Assembly (NCBI GenBank): GCA_036768485.1
Contig: JAVLUZ010000154.1
Location: 41,571,646-41,635,645 of the forward strand
DNA length: 64,000 nt
Direction: 5' to 3'
Source: Mermis nigrescens
Lineage: Eukaryota; Nematoda; Enoplea; Mermithida; Mermithidae
The notes beneath the pieces were generated by a model. It worked only from the letters and a program-made list of their open reading frames with translations. It did not search any database and had not been told where the DNA came from. A program made the translations under genes and the position numbers. This document shows, piece by piece, positions 1-12,320 of the stretch (position 1 is its first letter; the number at the start of each line of letters is the position of its first letter).

Positions 1-710
1 ATTCGGAACCGTATAATACCGATCCGCAACAGCCGAACCGTTCCGGGGTCGGATCGACCGACTCGTCGGTTTACGTTTAAACTGATTCTGGGTGTAAACC
101 GCTTGTGAGGTAGAGTCAACTTTACACTAACGCCACTGGCCGGGACGAATTGGTTCGATCGATCGTAATTAGACTTCGAACGGTGGATTTAAATTCTTTC
201 GAACCGTTCCGGCGTCGGTTTGCGTTTGAAGTGGACCTAGGTGTAAACCACTTGCGGTGCAAAGTCAACTTTACGCTAATGGTAATGGATTAAATTAAAT
301 TTCTCGATCGATCGCGATGGAAATTCGAACAACGGCGTATACTGATTCGTTCGAAGCGTCCCAGCGTTGGTTTACGTTTAAACTGATCCCAGGTGTAAAC
401 CAGTTGCGGTGTAAAGTCAACTTTACACATACATTAATTGACGATACGAATGTGTTCGATCGATCGTAACGATAATTCGAATGGTGGATCTGGATTCATT
501 TAAACCGTTTCGGTGTCGGTATCCGTTTAAACTGATTAGGTGTAAACCACTTGTGGTGTATAGTCAACTTCACGCTAAGGTTAATAGGATGGCGTATATT
601 GATTCACATCCGTAACCATATCTTTCCGGCGCCGGACCGATCGACTCGTCTATCGAAGTTTAAACTAAGCCCAATTTTAGCGATGTAAAGTCAACTTTAC
701 ACGAATTCAC
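1..710. repeat. Tandem satellite, about 150-bp period, 5 copies
   Basis: The word GTCAAC recurs at 115, 264, 416, 563 and 690 (spacings 149, 152, 147, 127). Each copy has a GTTTACGTTTAAACTGAT-like segment, then GGTGTAAACC, then AAAGTCAACTTTAC, and several also carry CGATCGATCG. The core of copy 3 is the palindrome GTGTAAAGT-CA-ACTTTACAC. Copies are diverged. The array starts at or before the left window edge, so its true length is unknown. Confidence 0.85.
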
Positions 711-2299
711 TTCACTTTGGTGCATTTATAGTGGGATGAGCCGAAAACATGTTTATATGTACGCAAGTGTATGTATGAATCGAGGCTATTTTCGCTTTTT
801 TTCCTGAAACCAAAGCAGATGCCTTCGAATTATTCGACGGTGTAAAGCGAGTCTGTGTGTTGTATTGTGAAATTCGCGTCCAGTTAAATGCGTGACCTTT
901 GCTGTGCCTTGATATAATTTCTTTTATGCATTTTAATGAATTATAGCTTTTCTCGAAACGTTATGCAAATTGGACATGTCTATACAGTGGCTATTCAATA
1001 ATTTACAAATATACATGAGCAGGGCAGCCCTTAAATTTTGGGGGTATATCTAGGGCTTCGAAAAAAATCCTGAAAAGTTATGATCGGGAGAGGCAAAAAC
1101 ACATTTTTTTGGCTTCTTTATCAACCTCGATCACATGACTGATCCGCGAAAGGACGAAATAATTCAAAAATTCGATTCTGGAGGTGTCTCGGATCCTGGG
1201 CAACCCCTCGACCATAGGTGGCTATCAGCAAGATCGCCAAAAATAGCACACAAAATTCAATTTTGGGTCTCGATTTTTCGAGGGTTATCAAAAATTTAAT
1301 TCTGGCGCTTTATCGTGTTTTGGGGGGTTCGTTGGATTCTTGGAGGGGGGTCGATTTTTTGGGGCACCCGCCAGATTCTCTGGAGGGGGTCCATACAGAC
1401 CCCCACGCCTATGTGTTCCTTCGACTTCCACGCCCATGTGCATAGGTATGCTATAATCAGACCATAGCTAGGCGCGGTAAGAGGCTCAGGCCTTCAAAAT
1501 AGAAAAGCTTCAGTTTTTCATTGATGTTCCACAAAAAAATTCGGAATCCATCGAGGAAAACTGTTAAAATATGTACATTCAGGTTTTTAGCGTGTGTACT
1601 TTGTTCAGCTTCTGACGTAAGAATGAATTTCTTAGTTTTTCATTTTTATTTCAATTTGATATAATCACCAGCCTGACCTGCAGAATATAGAGTTAGTGGG
1701 CAAGTCATAATTTTCACAAAACAAAAACTGGAATTTTTTCTTAGTCGAGCTTGCATGAAATACATATGGAATGGCTAAATGATCTTAAAAAGTGAATTAA
1801 AAAAATAGATTAAAATTATTAAAAAATTAAAAGGCTAAACGATAGTTTTCGAATCCGGTTTTGAAAAGATGTAAAATTTTTTGCCTTTTTTCGTCATTTT
1901 TGATGTTGTTGCTTATTCAGTTTGAAAAACCCTGTTTTTAATCACACTCCATCCCATTTTCTTGTATTGAGAAATTTGGCATAGCTTTGTCAAATCTGGT
2001 CTGAATCATTTCGAATAATTTTGGACCGCTTTTGCGTCGCACAAAATACTATATCTACTTAATAAGAAAAACATTTTTATTTTTTTTGTAATTTGTATCC
2101 CTTTATTTGTACCTAATCGTTGCGTCTTATTCATATACGTAACGGCTCGAAATTTCGGGTGGGGGTGAATGACCTCCAATTTTTGGCAAAAAAATTGAGG
2201 GGGGTTGGAGTCAAAAATTTTCTATTTGGGGGGGGCGGGAGAGAAGGTGGGGGGACAGCAGAGTTTAGTTACCCCGTCCTGCTCTTACATGTATGCAGT
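711..2299. other. Non-coding DNA with repeat relics
   Basis: No gene is recognisable. About 1200-1445 holds a relic of the local G-run/C-run MITE type: it has a CCATAGGTGG start, a C-rich centre and a CACGCCCATGTG end. The short ORF there is the element, not a gene. The rest is AT-rich DNA without conserved motifs. Confidence 0.5.
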
Positions 2300-2735
2300 G
2301 TTTTTTGTACAAGGTCCGTTTGTACATGTATAAAGATGGTCCCTGAAAATCTTTGTACATTTTGTACATACAAATTTTGGGGTACCTATAATTTGGTAAA
2401 GTAGCGACTTTATTGTTGTAAAAACAGAGTCGTTCGACTTTTGGTAGTGTATTTTAGCTAATTTCTGGGTTTCTGAGTACAAAAAATATTAAGAATCGTC
2501 TTAAAACGGCGCGCCTAAAAATTTGGCATTTTTCCTTTTGAAATGCAATTTCTGCTATTATAAAGATATATAGAACACACAATTACTTAGTTCGGCGCGA
2601 AGCGCCGAAAATTTTCGCGAATTTTAGACTTATTCTGCACTTTTTACCTTCTGAAAAATCTTTGTACACGTACAAAGACGGTCCCGAAAAGTCTTTGTAC
2701 ATCGGGAAAAATCTTTGCTAAATACAAAAAAACGT
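2300..2735. repeat. Dispersed repeat family B (TTTGTACATGTACAAA ends)
   Basis: One end reads GTACAAGGTCCGTTTGTACAT and the other ATCTTTGCTAAATACAAAA. The body has CTTAAAACGGCGCGCC and a weak GGCGCGAAGCGCC hairpin. The same order of words recurs at 21283-21625, 34321-34680 and 47228-47663, so this is a dispersed non-autonomous element. No protein is encoded. Ends are approximate. Confidence 0.65.
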
Positions 2736-3719
2736 GCGTGTATTGTCCTATTATTTATTTCGTGCGCTATTTTATTCGGACGTTGTTATGTCATAACCTT
2801 TTTCTAGCGGAAATTTTTATCGCGTATTTGTCTTGCGTTCAAATCAATATTATACAGCGTTTTAAATGAAGTGCGGACGATATTTGAATAAAAGTTCGCT
2901 TTTTGAAGAGCGTTTTATTACCCTGCACAAAATCTGCTTACTTATGATTTATGTCTCAGACAATAGATGAACGCTTAAAATATTCTTTTTTAAATAGCAT
3001 TTCTTTTTCGTTTTTAATGGTTTTTTCGACGGATTTTGAGAAATTTTCTTTGCCCTATCCTTCTGAATTTCGAGTTACTAAAATTTTTAAGTCAAATATC
3101 TCATCAGCGTGCAAAGTAGTGGTGTTTTTGAGCCTTTCTCTAGTAGCCTTACGAATTTAAGAAGAAAATTTAAAAATAACTGTTGTTGAAAATGGTTAAA
3201 CAAATGATTTTCGAGCATTACAATCAGGAGTGTGAACCTGCTTGAAAAAAGAAAAAAATCTTAGAAAATGTTGACATATTCACCGTGTGTATTAGTCATC
3301 GGGACAAAAGCTATATAAAACAATTTAGGGGGAAGTAACGGAATAATTCGGGCTTTTTGGCTCAAAAGCGCGCTAAAATTTATTCTGGTCTTACTTCTTC
3401 AAGTAAACCTGTTAAAAATATACTTCCAAAATTTTAAGTAGATGGCTTAGTCCCCCATTGACTACCCCTGGTATTCAACGATATAAACGGGGCAGCGCTT
3501 AATTATGGGGTCCGAAAAGAGCCAAGAGTGCCTCTAAATAAATTGTTGGAGCAAAAAGAGCTTCTTTCGATATTTCCCGTCGACCTCTATCCACGGGCAT
3601 ACGGGCATCAAAGAATTGAGTAAAAACGAAAAACTCGATCTAATCCTGGGGGTCTTTTGGATTCCGCAGTAAATTGGGTTTCAGACCCTTACATTTAATC
3701 CCGAAAAATCCTGGTTTAC
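2736..3719. other. No gene seen
   Basis: AT-rich DNA. The ORF of about 69 codons near 2951-3160 has no recognisable domain and mixed codon use. No splice-flanked conserved segment was found. Confidence 0.4.
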
Positions 3720-3971
3720 CATAGGTGGGCGCCACCAAAGTTCTGAGGGAGGCGGGGTGTGCAAGATTTTTTCAAAGGTCAAAAAATGGCCCTAAAAATG
3801 ATGGCATTGCGAAAAAACACCATTTTTTAACGTTTCTCATCGGGCACTATCCATTGACATCAAAAAATTGTGAAAAAAAAACAAAAACAATGATCAAAAA
3901 TTGAACTCCGGGGTATTTTGGTTTCTAGGGGGTGGGTATCCCCCAAAGCCCCCTCCCCACGCCCAGGTATG
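3720..3971 (+). mobile_element. hAT-type MITE, family A
   Basis: The element starts CATAGGTGGGCGCCACC and ends CACGCCCAGGTATG, giving short inverted ends of the form CAYANNTGGGC. Flanks are TGGTTTAC (3712-3719) and TGGCTTAC (3972-3979), a 7/8 target-site duplication typical of hAT elements. The interior is the family core: TTCTGAGGG, then CAAAAAATGGCC, AACGTTTCTCATCG, and a C-rich end. About 250 bp, non-coding. Confidence 0.8.
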
Positions 3972-5159
3972 TGGCTTACCCCTGAGAAATCTAAGAAAGT
4001 ATGCTGTGTCAAGCTTATTTAGCTTTTCTTGCCCTAAACATGACATCGCTCTAGTAGTCATTCTTTCGACTGTCTTCAAATTTGGAAAATCTTGAATGCT
4101 TTTACTTTCTAGAAAGTATTGTCAGACACGTCGAAAAATGAAGTTTTAACTTGTATCCATCTTTTTTTAAACCCTAAAATTCATTTTATAAAGAAATTTG
4201 GGGATCACTCCCTCCGGAATGTACGTACGCTCTACGCATACATACATATGTATGTTTAACCCATTATTGTCTATGTACTTTAAACCATAGTTGCACAACA
4301 TGGCCGGTCTGGGGTCATCCCGTTTCTAGGGATAAGTCAACAAGTCCTATCCAGCTATAAATAACCCTGAAATTGGAATGAATGCGGTAAGGTGAATAAT
4401 ACTACAATTTATAGTCGATTTCAGAAAAATCTCGTCGTTCATTTATTTTGGCCTTAATTTTGCTTTTTTATCCTAAAATTTTCATTTCGCCTTCAATGTT
4501 GCACCCAAGTCCAACTTGCATACATATCTTGTAGTGTTTTTGCAGTGCAAAAAGGTATGTATTTTTGCACGTGTAAAAATTAACAGCTTTTTTGCTCGAA
4601 GCTAAAAAAGTCGCACTGTGCAAAATACTGTTGTGCGTCCACTATAGATGCATGCATAGCATGGTCATAAAAGTTGATATAAAGATTACAATAGCGCAAT
4701 CTGCCGTGATTGACATCTAGTTTTTCAGGCAGCTTTGCCGTATTGCTATTTATTGTGGTTATTTATGTATATCATTGCATGTTTGTGTTTCAGACAGCTG
4801 AAACGGAGAAAAGTTCCGCTGCGCTATCGTTCGCTATGATAGCATTTTTGTATAGATAAGTTGAAAAACCCCAACAAATTGGGAGACCATCACGTAGTCG
4901 AGCGTTTATCTTCGCGCCACCTCCATGTCACATGATCTGTCTTGTGATAAGGACCTAAACTATTCAAACGACATGCTGCCGATCTGAAAAATGTCCGGAA
5001 AATTGCACAATCAGGCTCTGTGAGCTGGATTAAACGACGTACCTACATATGTATCTACCGATATTTTTTGCACTTGACTTAGAAAGTGCTCTTGATGAGA
5101 GGATCGCGATTAAATTGTCTCGATTATGTTCATATTTTTTCGGCAATTTCACTTAAACT
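3972..5159. other. No gene seen
   Basis: Non-coding DNA upstream of TENT5. It contains a short relic around 4280-4330 (GCCGGTCTGGGGTCA) of another dispersed family. No ORF or exon with both splice signals and recognisable protein similarity was found. Confidence 0.4.
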
Positions 5160-5400
5160 AAATTCCTTGCGGATATTCAAATCTGGTTTTTTTGTGTGAA
5201 AAGAAAGCCACTGGATCCCAAATCTTAGGATGCTGTTGGGTGCCGGGGCCCAGGTTTAAGATTATTGTTCGTACCTTATTTCCCACGTACTGAAAGATCT
5301 CAAAAGGAAGAATTAAAAAGTTCGGGAATCGAACCCTATGCTGTTGCAATGTCTTTCTGCCTTGAGTAGGTTTAAAGGAAGACTACAAAGCAGATACGCA
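5160..5400 (-). mobile_element. Possible tRNA-derived SINE
   Basis: Read on the minus strand, CAGCATAGGGTTCGATTCCC contains a perfect RNA polymerase III B-box (GGTTCGATTCC). It is preceded by CTACTCAAGGCAGAAAGAC, which is only loosely like an A-box or D-arm. No cloverleaf can be drawn: acceptor and anticodon stems do not pair. It is therefore called a SINE-like relic rather than a tRNA gene. No second copy was seen in the window. Confidence 0.3.
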
Positions 5401-5610
5401 CAGTATGGGAATTCTAGAGGGAGGTGAATTTCGATGAGATTCTAAATAAGCTTTTCTGGGCCGAAAAACGATAGATACGCGTTAAAACATGATTTTTCAG
5501 TGTTTCTGACGATGTCCTATCTTTCTAGAGAGAAAATTTAAAAATGTCGAAAAATTTAGCATAAATTGAACAAACTTTAGTCAAAAAAATAAGTAACGGG
5601 TGGTGGTGAC

Positions 5611-5867
5611 CACACGTGGGCGTGGGATGGGGGTACGCACAACCCAGAAGGCCGAATACCCACTCCCCCTCCCCTAGAAACCAGAACCCCGCCAGAATTC
5701 AATTGTTGAAAATTTTTGTTTTTTTACAATTTTTTGATGCCAATATATAGTGCTCGATGAGAAACGTTGAAAAATGGTGTTTTTTACGCCATACCACCAT
5801 TTTTAAGGCCATTTTTTGACCTTTGAAAAATCTTGCACCCCCCAGAATTTGGTGCTGCCCACGTATG
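5611..5867 (-). mobile_element. hAT-type MITE, family A
   Basis: It starts CACACGTGGGCGTGGG and ends GCTGCCCACGTATG (family orientation reversed). The duplicated target is GTGGTGAC (5603-5610) and GTGGTGAA (5868-5875), 7/8. It lies inside a segment bounded by inverted GTAACGGGTGG words (5593 and 6192). Confidence 0.85.
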
Positions 5868-5883
5868 GTGGTGAATTTGAGAC

Positions 5884-6033
5884 AAACGCTTTTCGACATC
5901 TGCCAAGATCTTATATGATGCGATGAAAAGTTGCTCTGGGAACGGATTCACTAAATGCTTGCCAATTAAAGATCTATTGTTGTCCCGATGTGCAGAAAAA
6001 CAGAATTTATACACAGGTATCCATACAGGCTAA
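5884..6033 (+). other. Short coding-like segment, unidentified
   Basis: This open stretch of 49 codons ends in TAA at 6031-6033. It reads, for example, SAKILYDAMKSCSGNGF and then KCLPIKDLLLSRCAEKQN, a balanced composition unlike the AT-rich shadow ORFs around it. It starts just after a TGA and just right of a MITE, within a segment bounded by inverted GTAACGGGTGG words. It may be a relic of a transposon-encoded protein. I do not recognise it. Confidence 0.25.
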
Positions 6034-6366
6034 TAGTGTTATTGTAACCAACCTTAATCAAATTACACGAAAGAGTAATTAAATTCACATACACTCACAG
6101 CATATCACGCTACAGTAACCACTTGGATTTGCAATTATTTGCAAAATAGAACTGGCCAAACTTTGTCCCAAATTTTTGTCACCACCCGTTACATGGCGCG
6201 AAGTGCCAAAAACTTGACTCTTTAGCAAGCAGATGTAGCTAAAAATTTTTAAAACAACACCTTTCCAACGAATTTTTCGGAAAATCGCGAATTGTGCAGG
6301 GGAGAAAAGTTTTCAGGGGGTGGAATCTTTTTTGATATGGGCCAAAAAAATTGCTCTTTAGATCAT

Positions 6367-6681
6367 TTATGCTCGGGTTGTTGCAGGTGCGACTGCTGTA
6401 TCAGAGTCATTTATAGAAAAATTTCGGAATTTTTTATCCTCAGCAGAGTTCGCCCGCCATTGTAAGCTAGACTTATCAGCCGAATCTAACCAGTATGAGC
6501 TATTTGAGAAAGACGAAGTGTTATTACTAAAAGACCAGTGAGAAGAGAATGTTTCAGGTATTATTTTTAGCGGCCTAAAAACTAATCGCGCTAGCTCGGC
6601 CTTCCTTTCATTCATACGATCTATACTTAATATCGTTACATAGTTTGTGCGTTGTTGTATCGACCTAATAGAGCCTATACC
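6367..6681 (-). other. Candidate exon or ORF, unidentified
   Basis: On the minus strand, 104 codons are open up to TAA at 6367. Beginning at 6681 they read GIGSIRSIQQRTNYVTILS, then DRMNERKAELARLVFRPLK, then a Ser/Asn-rich tail ending PATTRA. An in-frame TGA precedes 6681, so an upstream exon or an internal start (Met at 6613-6615) would be needed. The amino-acid mix looks protein-like, but there is no domain I recognise and no strong splice acceptor. Chance is a real alternative. Confidence 0.3.
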
Positions 6682-6689
6682 TCAACATT

Positions 6690-8754
6690 GCGCCTTAGGT
6701 AGGTAGGTACAAATGTTTACCTAAAACAAGAAACCCAATTGATGATCACTTGGGCGTATTTGTAGGCTTCCTATCCTATATTACTGGTTACTGGGTCGCT
6801 GCGAACCTACTAAAAGTATACATTGTGCGCGACAACCCGTATGAAGTATGTAGAACGCAAGTAGGTATGGAATAGAACCCGTGTAAATCCGCCTTATACC
6901 TTGCATACTACTACATCATTACGGTTATACTTTATCGGTAATGCCTTGAACATACGTAGCGGGCATAAAACGTGGCGTTTTCAACATGCTTGACTTTCTG
7001 CTTCAGTAGATAGATAGATGTGTTTGATGTATTTCTTTTGCATTAGATAGTTTCGAATTATTATTTCACTCAGTCAAATATATTTTTTTTCAATTCGAAC
7101 GTATGCCAATTAACGAATGAGCCGAATTCTATCCCACTTTTGTATTGTTTTGATCCGACTGGCGCACGCAATACTCATCGACTCGACTGTTAAAAACATG
7201 ACTGGCATGATTATTATCCGTGCGTTCCGTTTCTTCTCCCGTTTTCCTGGATTTTTAGGCACGGTACCACGCGCTTTTTATGCAAACAAATCGAAGTGCT
7301 CGGCGATTTCGGCATGCTTTATACTGCAATCGCTTCAAAAAGTGTGCACAGCTTTCCAGGGCCCCTAATCTCAATTACTTGATCACAGTTTGTAAGGCAT
7401 GCATCAGTAAACATTCATTTTTCTCTCTAGTTTTCGCTTAATTATTCAGAACCGTTGGGCACGTCTAATATGAACGAGTTTGTAGTCTCATCGTGTTAAA
7501 CGTTAACAGTTTTTTCACCGAAGTTTGTAGTTTGCGTTACAGTTTGGCTTTTTTTAAATGAAAAGTCGGACCAGCTTATGACGACAAAAGTTTTCAATTT
7601 GGACCGTCTGGGTTAACCGCACGGGTGACTAGATTTTTTCGAGAAGTCGATTGCAATCGACGAACGAACGATCCATTCGAACACGAAAATATTAGTATTT
7701 TATGTAGATTGTGTTATTTTTGTAAAATTCGCTTTGCCCAACTACTAAATTGTGCTTAATTTGAGCTGAGTTCGATTATACTTCGATCTTTGCTCACAAT
7801 TTTATCATTCGCTTAACGGCTTGAATTATCGAGGTGGAAAATTGGAAGAGTTGAAAGCAAGTTTTTTTGCTTTTCATTTGCCTTTTATTCGGTGTCAATC
7901 ACATTCTGACTTTTTTACGTCGTTTACTCTTCTTTCGATATAAAATGATATCTGTTCAATAAATAGAATGTTTTATCTAGAGTTCGAAAAGTTAATGTAC
8001 TGCAGAAGGAAAACTGATGGAAATTTTGAAATTGCCTTTTATTTAGCATTCGACGTCATGCTAGAAATTGAGGTTCCTTCGATTTTCATATCAAAGTAAC
8101 AACGTTTATAATAAAGTCCGGAGCAAGTCAAGAATGCTAAATCAAATGGTGATTTCAACTTCATATGCTTCCGTTTGATAAGACCCTGAACATTGATTTC
8201 TTTTGAATTATAGCATTTTAAAAGCTAGTGTCGCTGCGTAATTTTATTACCAAATGCCGCATAAATATTGCATAAATTTTTAATACAGATGGCTACTTTG
8301 GCACTTTAACAGTTTCAAACCTGTAGTCATACGTGATTTCGTTTACAAAATTTCTTGTGAAAAATTACGTTTCAGCTAGCAGGTTTTTACATGATTATTG
8401 AGACAGAACTAGAACAAAGCTTGCTTATTACTTTGTTCAATGCTTTAGAATTTGCCCTGTTTTTAATGACTTCGCTCTTGCTAGGTGTGCGTTTATACTA
8501 CCATTACTTGTTTATATGTTTATAGAAGCGAATTAAGGGAATCAATTGTTTATCGTTAATTCATCGCTTCGTTGCGTGCCTTTGTAGATTCCCAGAGACG
8601 CTTTATTCACTTATAAAAACTAGAGGAAAGAATAGCGTTTCGGTCGTTTCTCAAAGCGTTTTAGGTTCAGCCTAGTAGTATATATATTGAAATCAATAAG
8701 CTGGTCGCAGAAATAAATTTGGTGAATCATCAGATCTGATAAAAAATGATCAGC
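6690..8754. other. No gene seen
   Basis: Moderately AT-rich, low in dispersed repeats. An 83-codon + ORF at 7117-7368 has no recognisable motif. The low repeat density could mean regulatory or unique sequence, but nothing specific can be supported. Confidence 0.35.
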
Positions 8755-9755
8755 GAATGTCCAACTTCTTAGAAATTCCCACCTCCTCGAATGTCCTATC
8801 TCTTTGAACGACTCACCTCTTCGAAATTCCTACCTCTTCGAATGTCCCGTCTCATCGTATGCCCCATCCCATCGAATGTCCCACTTTTTTCGGAAATACT
8901 AATTCATCGCATAGCGATTCATGCTACCTCTTTTGCGTATTCTGTTTTCCGACTTATTTTTCAGTATAAGATAATTATTTAATTTGTTTTTGAGTCGTAA
9001 AGTTTTATGAGCATTAGCAGACCTTGATTTCATCTTCTTGTAAATCTTTATTGAGAAATTAGTAATGCTTCAAGAACTTAATTACCGTGGCAAAGATATG
9101 TACGTTGTGAAGATATTAATGTTTGAAATTTAATCAATGCTTTTCTCACATTACAATAAGGTTTGTGATCTTACTGTCATAGGAAAAATTAGGTCATAGA
9201 GCCATTTAGTTCGAGAAAAGGTATATTACTGCTCAAAATTAAATCAGCTGTTTGGGTGTGCATGATGTGGCTTCTGAATTGTATAACATTTGGAAATATA
9301 AGAAATTATGCAAGCTAAAGCATGATGAATCAATGAACCATAATTTAATCAGGAAAAGCAAGATATTGCTGACGACAAATTCGTGTCTATCCAATCAGGT
9401 GCATAACAAATTGTAGATATGGAATTTCAATCAACTAAATTTTGAAAACGCTCATAGAGTTTGTACATTAGAAGAGATGGGACATTCGAAGAAATTGGAC
9501 GTTCGAAGAGATGGGACACGCGATGAGGTGGGATTTTTTGAGACAATTATTTCCATTTTGTGTTATTATTCGAAGAAAGGGACGTTCGCAGAGATGGGAC
9601 GTGCGAAGAGGTGAGACGTTTGAAGAAGTGGGATTTTAGGTCTTAGCTAATTTTCATATTACACCACTTTGTGAACACCTGGGACGTTCGAAGAGATGGA
9701 ACGTTCGAAGAGGTGGGACGTTCGAAGAGATGGGACATTCGAGGAAGTGGGACTG
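8755..9755. mobile_element. Foldback-like element, 17-bp repeat arms
   Basis: The left arm (about 8768-8890) is an array of a 17-bp unit of the form CTCTTCGAATGTCCCGT, about six diverged copies. The right arm (9471-9533, 9569-9633, 9680-9753) is the same unit inverted, as in GTTCGAAGAGATGGGAC. About 600 bp of AT-rich DNA separates them. Inverted arms made of short direct repeats are the hallmark of foldback elements. No transposase and no clear target duplication are visible. Confidence 0.6.
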
Positions 9756-11665
9756 TGCCAAAACATATGGATGGGGGGACACGTGTTGATCTATTTGTAG
9801 GAGGGTTACATAGGTATTCAATTCATTTACACGTTTATTCGCAGAGTCAATTCGAATAGTCAAATTTAAACTTTTAAATCGGCGAAATCTAAAAGTTCTG
9901 AAAAGTTTGCTTTTTATGGAAAAATTGAGAGGAAAGAATTTTGATCTTTTGAATCGGTAAAGACTGCCGATTCTGAGTGGCAGCAAATCATTTCTGACGT
10001 GTGTTAAGGGAAGACAAATTTTAGTGATCCAAATGTAGAAGAGGTAGAATTTTCGGACAAAAATACACAAGCCGGATTTTATTAACTTTTGACGAAAAGC
10101 CTAGTTTTGTCAGAAAGTGCTTAAAATGAGAATTAGCGATCGGAAATATGGACTAATTTGTTTCAGACGTGCGAGGAGCAAGATTTTACCTCTGTCGTTT
10201 AATATATCATGCAGTTATTAATGAACTACTACTGATTAAAATTTATACGCCGATCAGTACATACGTTGTATAATTTTGGTTTTAAGATTATTATCTTACA
10301 ACTTGTTCATGTTTTTGAACTAATGTTAGACTTGTAAGCTTAAAAACAGCGCTTGCTTTGCACATTGGGTGATAACAAGCTCGCTAGCTGGTTGAAACAA
10401 AACCAACTGTCACGTTGCTTAAGTCATAGATGTTTTTCAATACTTGCTCGCTTAGCCTTGCTAAGAATGAATCTTCGTTAAGCTAGTAAACTGTTTGAAT
10501 GCACGAGTGTATTCGTCCTGCTAATTTTAAAAATACTTATTCTGTTGTCATCAGCGAGTTTCTTTCTTTTTACACTTTAATTTTTCTTGTGCTCACTTTC
10601 AGTTCAGTGAAAAAATCAGGGAATCGGTAAAATTGGTGCCTTACTTCTTTCAGAAAAGGAAGGAGTGACACAAATATTTTGATTACGGTAGTATTTGAAA
10701 CAGGTAGCGTTTCGAGAAAGTAGATTTTCTAAATTGTTTGATACAATGTAAAGCATAAATTCGCAAATATATTCATTTAAAATTCCTTTTAAAAGCGAAT
10801 TTCAGCCAATTTCATACTTTCACAAACCTTCCAAAAATGTTTTCACTGATAAACGTCCATTAATTATCATTCGTGAATGATGCGCAAAAATCCTGAAGAT
10901 TCTAGATCGGCGAAAGATAGGAAGCTCGTTTTTATCTTTTAATTATTTCGGCTGAGAACCGACCGTGACTACCTATCTTGTGTTGAAGGAGTATAAATTC
11001 CGAATGGTAATAATTGGTTGTCCATTCTCTACATCATTAGTGCGATTACAGTAGTAGAGGCGGATGGATATGTTGCCTTTTCCATTTTGTAAATTTAGGA
11101 CTGATGTTAGAGATACAACCGTATTTTTCGTTTTTGCTTGGCATTTAATCAAATTTTTAGGCCGATCCATTTTTTCTGACCAGTTACCCCGTTAACTGAT
11201 GAGCTGAAAGGTTTAACGGATTTAAAATATTTTTGGTTCTTGCATGATTTCGAAGAATAAAGTCGTGCCGCTAATCTCCAGAGTCGTTATTGTGACGACT
11301 AATAGGTACCTTCTCAAATTTGTAAGATATTTTGACGCATTTATAATTTTTAAGAGAAATGAAATTTAGTTTATTTTTTCTCCTTACAATTTTTATCCAT
11401 TTCAGCCGATTCTGTTTAATTTATCAAATTCGGATCCTATTCATGTATGTCGCGTTTTTTGACCAACCTTACTCAGCTTAATTTCGCTATTGTTTATCCT
11501 GATGTAATCTCCGTTTGCGATCGTCTTTACTTATTCACCGTTGTACATTAATGCATTGTTAAGCTGCGTTTAGCGGCGTTGAGCGCACTCATTTTCGGCA
11601 TAACTATACAAAGAGGGACTCACGCTTTCTGCACATATACAATATGTAGCTACGCCATTTATCAG
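9756..11665. other. No gene seen; upstream of TENT5
   Basis: The 138-codon minus ORF that reaches into this stretch is mostly the 17-bp repeat arm read in an open frame. Remaining DNA is AT-rich. A promoter for TENT5 may lie here or nearer 12.2 kb, but no core promoter motif is convincing. Confidence 0.35.
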
Positions 11666-11893
11666 CATACGTGGGCAGCACCAAAATTCTGAGGGGGGGG
11701 GTGGTGCAAGATATTTCAAAGGTCAAAAAAGGCCTCAAAAATGGTGGTATGGCGAACATAACACCATTTTCCAACGTTTCTCATCGAGCACTATCTATTG
11801 GCATCAAAAAATTGCGAAAAAGCAAGAAAATTTCGGGGGTAGTTTGGTTTCTCGGAGGGGGCTGCATACCCCCTAAACCCCGACGCCCAGGTG
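11666..11893 (+). mobile_element. hAT-type MITE, family A
   Basis: It starts CATACGTGGGCAGCACC and ends CGCCCAGGTG. Flanks TTTATCAG (11658-11665) and TTAATCAG (11894-11901) match 7/8. It sits about 430 bp upstream of the TENT5 start codon. Confidence 0.8.
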
Positions 11894-11974
11894 TTAATCA
11901 GTCTTAGCACTTTCTAGTTGTATTTCTTTCAAGACTGTTCTGAAGTGCCATTTTTGGTTTTGTTTTGGTAGAGT

Positions 11975-12170
11975 TCCCCGACTAATTTTAGTGGTGGGTG
12001 GGGGAAAATGGAAGAATGACATCCAATTTTTGGCCCAAGCACTCAAAAATGGCCGAAAAAAGCAAGTTTTCGCTGAGAAAGGTGTCTATAATTTTTTGAT
12101 TTGGAGAGAGAATCTGGACGACACCCGACTTTGGGTAGAGTAACTTTTAACCCCTTCCTGTGACATGTAT
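11975..12170. repeat. Dispersed repeat family E copy
   Basis: It contains ATCCAATTTTTGGCCCAAGC, AAAAATGGCCGAAAAAAGC and a CTGTGACATGTATGG end. Similar word order recurs at 16580-17100, 34020-34190, 36840-37010 and 53693-53905. It lies directly upstream of the TENT5 first coding exon. Confidence 0.5.
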
Positions 12171-12320
12171 GGTATTATAACTTTCTAGATTTCATAAAAA
12201 TAGTCTAAGCCGCATTCTGTCGTTAAATGTCACGGGCATGCTGAAGATACGGGTCCCTCTTCGTATGGTTTTGCCCTCATTTTCTAATTCGCCCCAAAAT
12301 GTTTATAGAGGACGACGAAA

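Noticed and set aside
5310..5400. tRNA gene on the minus strand, from the GGTTCGATTCC B-box
   Set aside because: No acceptor or anticodon stem pairs. Kept only as a possible SINE.
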